NCBI GenBank assembly: GCA_015657535.1
Contig: JADHZB010000425.1
Span: 7,501 to 21,208 of the forward strand
Source of the DNA: Nephromyces sp. MM_2019
Taxonomy: Eukaryota; Apicomplexa; Aconoidasida; Nephromycida
DNA: 13,708 nt
Direction of reading: 5' to 3'
Position numbers and translations under genes: made by a program. Within the stretch, counting starts at the first letter, position 1; each line of letters starts with the position of its first letter. Of this stretch, positions 9,358 to 13,708 are shown one piece after another. The notes beneath the pieces were generated by a model that was not told the origin of the DNA, searched no databases, and saw only the letters and a program-made list of their open reading frames with translations.

Positions 9358-10562
9358 ATTGCATATTTTGGTAAGTAGGATTTATGTTGACCACATCCTA
9401 CTTAAACTAAAGTGCCTTCTCGATGTGAAGTGAAAATTAAATTCTTTAACAATCAATATGCCAACTTCACCCATGTAACTTCAATTTTGTTTCTACAATA
9501 CCAATAGAGAGCACATAGAGTGGTCTGAATCATTCTTTCAGTTGATTTTTAATTGTCTTCAAAGCTTTCAACACTTTACTTTGAAACAACTATAATCATT
9601 TTGAAATTTGTTCATTTTGACTCTTACTCTAGTATATTTAACATAATATGAAACTTCCATAATTCTAAACTTTGGTATTTATATTCAAAAAAACATGATA
9701 CTGATAATTTTTAAACTGTTTAGATTTCCTTAGGCTCTTGTATTACTAGATGATTTACATAACTTCTTAACGATTGTTTACCTAAATGTCTTAGCTTTGC
9801 TAAGTTTATCTCTTTTGTCTTTATAATAATTAATAGCTTTAAATTGCTGAAGACAAAATTTTGAGTAAAATATAGCTCTAGTGAGCTAAGACTTCTCTTG
9901 AATACATTTTCTTGGAAAAAACGCAATTAATAAATGTATTGATTTCTTGACCTTTTACAACAAAAGAACTTGAATTTAGGCATTAGACTATTATGTTAGA
10001 CTCGCACAAAATTATTACAAAAATAGTTTTACACCCTTATAGAACGATCCAAGGAATATAAAATCTAAAAGCTGGAAAAGTAACTTGATTTAATCTTGTT
10101 ATGAGATATTATGATGGTGATTACACGATTAATAGAATTAGCTTCAATATTTCTTTTATATTAATGGCAAGCGTTTATACTTAAAAATATGCACACATTT
10201 GAGGTGTAAATCTAGAAGAAATAATATGTTTTAAAACTAGATTGGTTGTTATGACAAATTCTCTAATACGTTGGAGAATTAATTGTCGGCAAATACATCA
10301 ATTGTAGGCTAACACTCAACTTGGAAAACAATTTGATAAAATTTCAAACATTGAGTTACTAGAGTTGTTAGGAATCAGATTTTCGAATCTCAGCTCTGAA
10401 ATATATAATTACAATAGGAACTGAGTTAGTTATACCAAATGATATAAATAGGAGCTATGGCTAAGTTTTACTTTTACCTTGTTCTTCCAACTAATACTTA
10501 AAATATATTATGGGTACTATAATTATAGCTTTTGTAGCTTGAAATATTTAAATGTAATTATT
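9358..10562. other. Intergenic, tRNA-Asp copy 2 to cyclophilin start
   Basis: AT-rich complex sequence without arrays. The longest open frame (9720-9926, minus) has no ATG start, no splice context and no recognisable protein, and I treat it as chance. The promoter and 5' UTR of the cyclophilin gene must lie at the right end but show no recognisable element. Confidence 0.65.
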
Positions 10563-12598
10563 ATGAACTTTAAACTGAATTATATTACATTAGTAAACTT
10601 TATCCTTTTGATATTCATAATGAGAACTTCATTAACAAGATCATTCAATGTGTTATCATCACATCAACATGCGTTATCATCACATCAACATGTGTTAAGC
10701 CCTTCTTTCAATAGGACACTAAATCGTGCCTCAACAACACAAGCGAATGCCAATCCCAAAGTGTTTTTCGATATTTCTATCGATAATAAACCAATGGGAA
10801 GAATGGAATTCGAAGTAAACATTCACTTACATATATAACGAGAATGGGGTGGGGGGTGTATGTGTAAGTACACTTAATTTTTCCCTAAGCTACAACTTTC
10901 CCGATATTTTATACTCCTTCATCCTATCTGATTGCTAACACTTGATAAACACTCAATAGTTTGTAGACCGTTAACTTCAATTGAAAATATTTTTCCTTAA
11001 TTATATCTTTAACCTTTAGACTCCGTAGTAAACTCGAAATAGCCAAATCCTCACTTATATACTCAGATATAGGAATCAGTGGCCTTTGCCACAGTCATAT
11101 AATATTCCATAGAACTTTGATAGCATTTTTATACCTGAATCTAATTTATATTAAGCTAAATTTTTAATAAAAGATAATTATTTTTGCAACCCCATTCCTT
11201 ACTAGGAGAACTATCAAGTCATATTGAACCAACACATATAATATATCGATATATATATAAGCATATGATGTATCCAACAACCATGAAAATACATTCGCTT
11301 ACCCAGCTCATTATTTATATTATATAACCTAGTAACAACCCTTTAATTATTTTGAATTATCCCTTATACCTTAGCTATACAAAAATGTAGTCCCTAAAAC
11401 CGCTGAAAATTTTAGAGCACTTTGCACAGGCGAAAAAGATGTAGGCAAATCTGGTAAACCATTGTGGTACAAGTAAGCTTGGATTTATATATGCTTGCAT
11501 TCATTCACATATATATTAAATGTATATATTCAAAAATAGTCCGGAATCTTTTGAAGATGTAGTAAATCATTATTTCAAGTTCTAAAATACTTTATTTCAC
11601 GCAAAACAAACTTTTTTTTAGCATAGAACACTCAATAGATAAATGATCCCTATATATTTTACAAACTATTTAACAAATTCATTAATCACCTAAATATAAC
11701 AAGCAAACAAAAAATCGAACATCTTATGTGTATACCTATATTACATCAAAAAAATTACGAGTTCATATTTATAACTTCTCTAACACATACAAAATAATCT
11801 CAACAACTACATTCTATTTTCATAACATATACTCTTATTATGAGCACTTATATGTATATTTTAATATCTTACAGAAACAGCCATTTCCACCGTATAATCC
11901 CATCCTTCATGTGTCAAGGTGGTGACATTACACGTGGTAATGGTACAGGTGGTGAATCAATTTATGGTTATAATTTTGCTGATGAAAACTTCAAACTTAC
12001 ACATGACACTCCTGGTTTATTATCAATGGCTAATGCTGGTCCAAATACAAATTCTTCACAATTTTTTATTACCACTGTACCCTGTAGCTGGCTTAATGGG
12101 AGACACACAGTCTTTGGAAAGGTAAATTTATTATTATATACATAACCATGATAATAGTATATATTTATTAGCCTATTTATTGTACTATCTTAGAAACAAA
12201 AAGAATATATAATATAAAATATTAGATACATTATAGTATTTTTTCAATATTTAATCATATACACATTAGAATATATTTCAATTTAATTGTTTATTCAAAA
12301 TTTAACTACAATATATAGAAATCATTATCTTTATATACATGTATATATATAATATATATATATATATTAAGATATAAAAAGCTCATACAAATATGTATAT
12401 AATCTAATAAATAATATATATATATATAAACATATTCATTTCAATAATAATACATACACATTAGAAATAATTTCATTTATACATTTATTTTTGTAGCTAA
12501 TTAATGGTCAATCAATTTTGAAGGCTATGGAGGCAACTGGTACACAAAGTGGTAAACCCAAATCTCAAGTAGTTATTACTAATTGTGGAGAATTATAA
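10563..12598 (+). CDS. Cyclophilin-type peptidyl-prolyl isomerase with bipartite leader, probably apicoplast-targeted
   Basis: It catalyses cis-trans isomerisation of peptide bonds before proline and assists protein folding. Four exons (10563-10814, 11375-11472, 11875-12121, 12497-12598) join in frame to 232 residues ending CGEL. Catalytic and cyclosporin-contact residues match human CypA: FHRIIP (Arg55), FMCQGG (Phe60, Met61, Gln63), MANAG (Ala101), SQFFI (Phe113), and SWLNGRH (Trp121, Leu122, His126). Gly109 of CypA is Ser here (NSSQ). The divergent-loop insert [11 protein letters not shown] is present. The first in-frame ATG is 10563. Residues 7-20 form a hydrophobic signal. Residues 21-69 hold Arg, Lys, Ser, Asn and His but no Asp or Glu, as in apicoplast transit peptides. 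The core domain starts near residue 66 ([15 protein letters not shown]). Secretory or, from Met20, mitochondrial delivery are alternatives. Confidence 0.96.
10650..10691 (+). repeat. Two tandem 21 bp units in the cyclophilin leader
   Basis: Units 10650-10670 and 10671-10691 differ only at one base of the first codon (GTG/GCG) and encode VLSSHQH then ALSSHQH. A further GTGTTA follows. The repeat is a multiple of three and lies in the fast-evolving transit peptide, where length changes are tolerated. Confidence 0.9.
10815..11374 (+). other. Cyclophilin intron 1 with G-rich tract and second donor
   Basis: The intron is 560 bp with donor GTAAAC and acceptor CCTTAG. Near its start a G tract (10846-10856, four G, T, six G) precedes a strong donor-like GTAAGT at 10864. 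Using that second donor would put a stop (TAA 10836-10838) in frame, so the first donor is required for the full protein. The remainder is plain AT-rich sequence. Confidence 0.8.
11473..11874 (+). other. Cyclophilin intron 2
   Basis: The intron is 402 bp, with donor GTAAGC and acceptor TCTTACAG, and splits a Lys codon after its second base. It is AT-rich and without dinucleotide arrays. Confidence 0.85.
12122..12496 (+). repeat. Cyclophilin intron 3, very AT-rich with TA runs
   Basis: The intron is 375 bp, with donor GTAAAT and acceptor TTTTTGTAG, and lies between the FGK and LINGQ codons without splitting one. It contains several (TA)n runs, at about 12342-12367 and 12413-12428, and almost no G or C. 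It is the most AT-rich stretch near a gene in the window. Confidence 0.85.
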
Positions 12599-12901
12599 TT
12601 TAACTTGCATACACACACACATCCAATTATGGAATTAAACACTAATTTACATATATATTTATATAATGAAAGATAATAATTAAATCATATATTCAAGAAA
12701 TACTCGTTCAGATAGAACATGATTTTATTTATTACTAAAATCAAAACATATAAATTAATATATATAAACTCACACCTAAATGGAATTTCTACACACACAT
12801 TGAAACACAGTTTATTATAATAAAATATTTTAAGAAGATTATAAATAGATTTGAACTTTGAATTTACTTAATAAGTTTTTTTTAAGCTTTAAATATTTTT
12901 T
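12599..12901. other. Convergent intergenic region between cyclophilin and the minus-strand gene
   Basis: These 303 bp hold the 3' ends of both convergent genes. The sequence is AT-rich, with short CACACACA runs at about 12610-12621 and 12790-12800 and poly-T/poly-A runs near 12877-12901. No gene was seen. Confidence 0.7.
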
Positions 12902-13587
12902 TTAATTTGTAGACTCTTTTTTATAATAAAAACGTTTAAATGATTCTAAATTATTAACTATATTTTGTAGAGGGGGTGAAAGTTCAAATATCTCAGCCTA
13001 AATACAAATATATATAATTATGTGTGTGTTGATATATGTGTGTGTTAAAACATATATGTATATATTTATAACATTTTTATTCATGTATACACGCAGACAT
13101 TCATATAATTCATACATAAAATAATATAAAAACAAACATATATATACATGTATATTTAAATAAACGCATATAAACAAACACACAAAAATATACATACACA
13201 CACACATGTATATATGTATATATAAATATACACACACACCCATATATAAATATACACACACACCCATATATAAATATACACACACACCCAAATGTATATA
13301 TACATATACACACACCCAAATGTATATATAAATATACATACACACCCATATGTATATATACATATACACACACACCCATATGTATATATACATATACACA
13401 CACACCCATATGTATATATACATATACACACACACACCTTTTCAATGCATTCTTTTAAATTCACATATTTGGAATAACGTCGTCCAAAACTCAAAATTCG
13501 AAGTAAAATTTGTTTTCGAATTGTTGGTGATGAACTTTGCATAGACTCATATTTAAACATCATTGAGGCCATAAAATAAAGTAACAT
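12902..13587 (-). CDS. Unrecognised two-exon coding region, minus strand
   Basis: I do not recognise the protein. The right exon (13587-13438) encodes 50 residues from ATG to KECIEK and is followed by donor GTGTGT. The left exon (12997-12902) begins after acceptor TTTAG and encodes 31 residues (AEIFELSPPL...) to stop TAA at 12904-12902. Both junctions are phase 0, giving 81 residues, rich in Lys, Arg, Leu and Ile and probably helical (SPTIRKQILLRILSFGRRYS). An in-frame TAG sits directly before the ATG. Either translation starts at 13587, or that TAG is a splice acceptor (ATTAG) and more exons lie beyond the window. The second seems as likely, since 81 residues is short. Support comes from complex codons next to pure repeat, matching phases and a good acceptor. 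No function is assigned. Confidence 0.5.
12998..13437 (-). repeat. Intron of the minus-strand gene: CA/TG minisatellite
   Basis: The block at about 13214-13437 is a tandem array. Its first part has units of about 23 bp (CATATATAAATATACACACA type). Its last part has three near-identical units of about 30 bp built on CCCATATGTATATATACATA plus a CA run. Read on the minus strand, the array begins at the splice donor as GTGTGTGTG. The rest has TA and TG runs and ordinary AT-rich sequence. Open frames of Cys-Val-Tyr-Ile repeats here are repeat products. Confidence 0.8.
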
Positions 13588-13708
13588 CTAATATATTGTA
13601 AATGTGTACACACATATATATATGTTTACATAATTATTATATATATATACACATGCACTCATATATATATACATTTATATTTGTAATTGCTTATTATATA
13701 TATATATA
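13588..13708. repeat. AT/TA and CA low-complexity end of window
   Basis: TA runs (13615-13622, 13640-13649, 13662-13670, 13694-13708) alternate with short CACACA. If the minus-strand gene continues, this is another of its introns; otherwise it is its 5' flank. Confidence 0.7.

Noticed and set aside
9720..9926. A 68-codon minus-strand open frame in the gap before the cyclophilin gene.
   Set aside because: It begins with TTG rather than ATG, has no splice sites or partner exons in frame and no recognisable protein. This length is expected by chance.
10479..10562. An upstream extension of the cyclophilin open frame.
   Set aside because: It has no ATG before 10563. The signal peptide starting at that ATG is well placed, so the extension is treated as 5' UTR.
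11392..11401. CCCTAAAACC, similar to a telomerase RNA template for TTTTAGGG-type telomeres.
   Set aside because: It encodes the conserved cyclophilin residues Val-Pro-Lys-Thr within exon 2, so the match is coincidental.

Overview
This is nuclear DNA from a eukaryote with an AT-rich, intron-rich genome. The best fit is an apicomplexan piroplasm, most likely Theileria. That assignment is inference. It rests on very divergent but clearly eukaryotic proteins, many introns of 150-560 bp packed with CA/TG microsatellites, weak splice donors, and a cyclophilin leader of the apicoplast type. No species-level marker was seen.

Layout. (1) 1-5099, plus strand: the 3' part of a gene for an EF-hand PP2A regulatory subunit of the B''/PPP2R3 (TON2-like) family. 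I could join 13 exons in frame to the stop codon, giving 437 visible residues; the start lies left of the window. The first ten of its 12 complete introns carry CA, TG or TA repeats and the last two do not. (2) 5100-10562: a 5.5 kb stretch with no recognisable protein gene. It holds two identical tRNA-Asp(GUC) genes pointing away from each other (6015-6086 minus, 9278-9349 plus), which bound a 3.2 kb spacer. The right end of that spacer (about 8521-9277) is G-richer, has hairpins and may be a non-coding RNA or a chromosomal element. (3) 10563-12598, plus strand: a complete four-exon cyclophilin of 232 residues with an intact catalytic set and an acid-free bipartite leader, so probably apicoplast-targeted. 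(4) 12902-13587, minus strand: two exons of an unrecognised gene, convergent with the cyclophilin gene and interrupted by a repeat-filled intron.

The genes do not form a pathway. The points most worth a second look are the gene-poor block bounded by inverted tRNA genes, the candidate RNA beside it, introns carrying complementary repeats in one transcript, splice donors embedded in GT repeats, and the predicted plastid cyclophilin. All splice junctions were deduced by eye from frame, GT-AG rules and family similarity; none is confirmed by transcripts.
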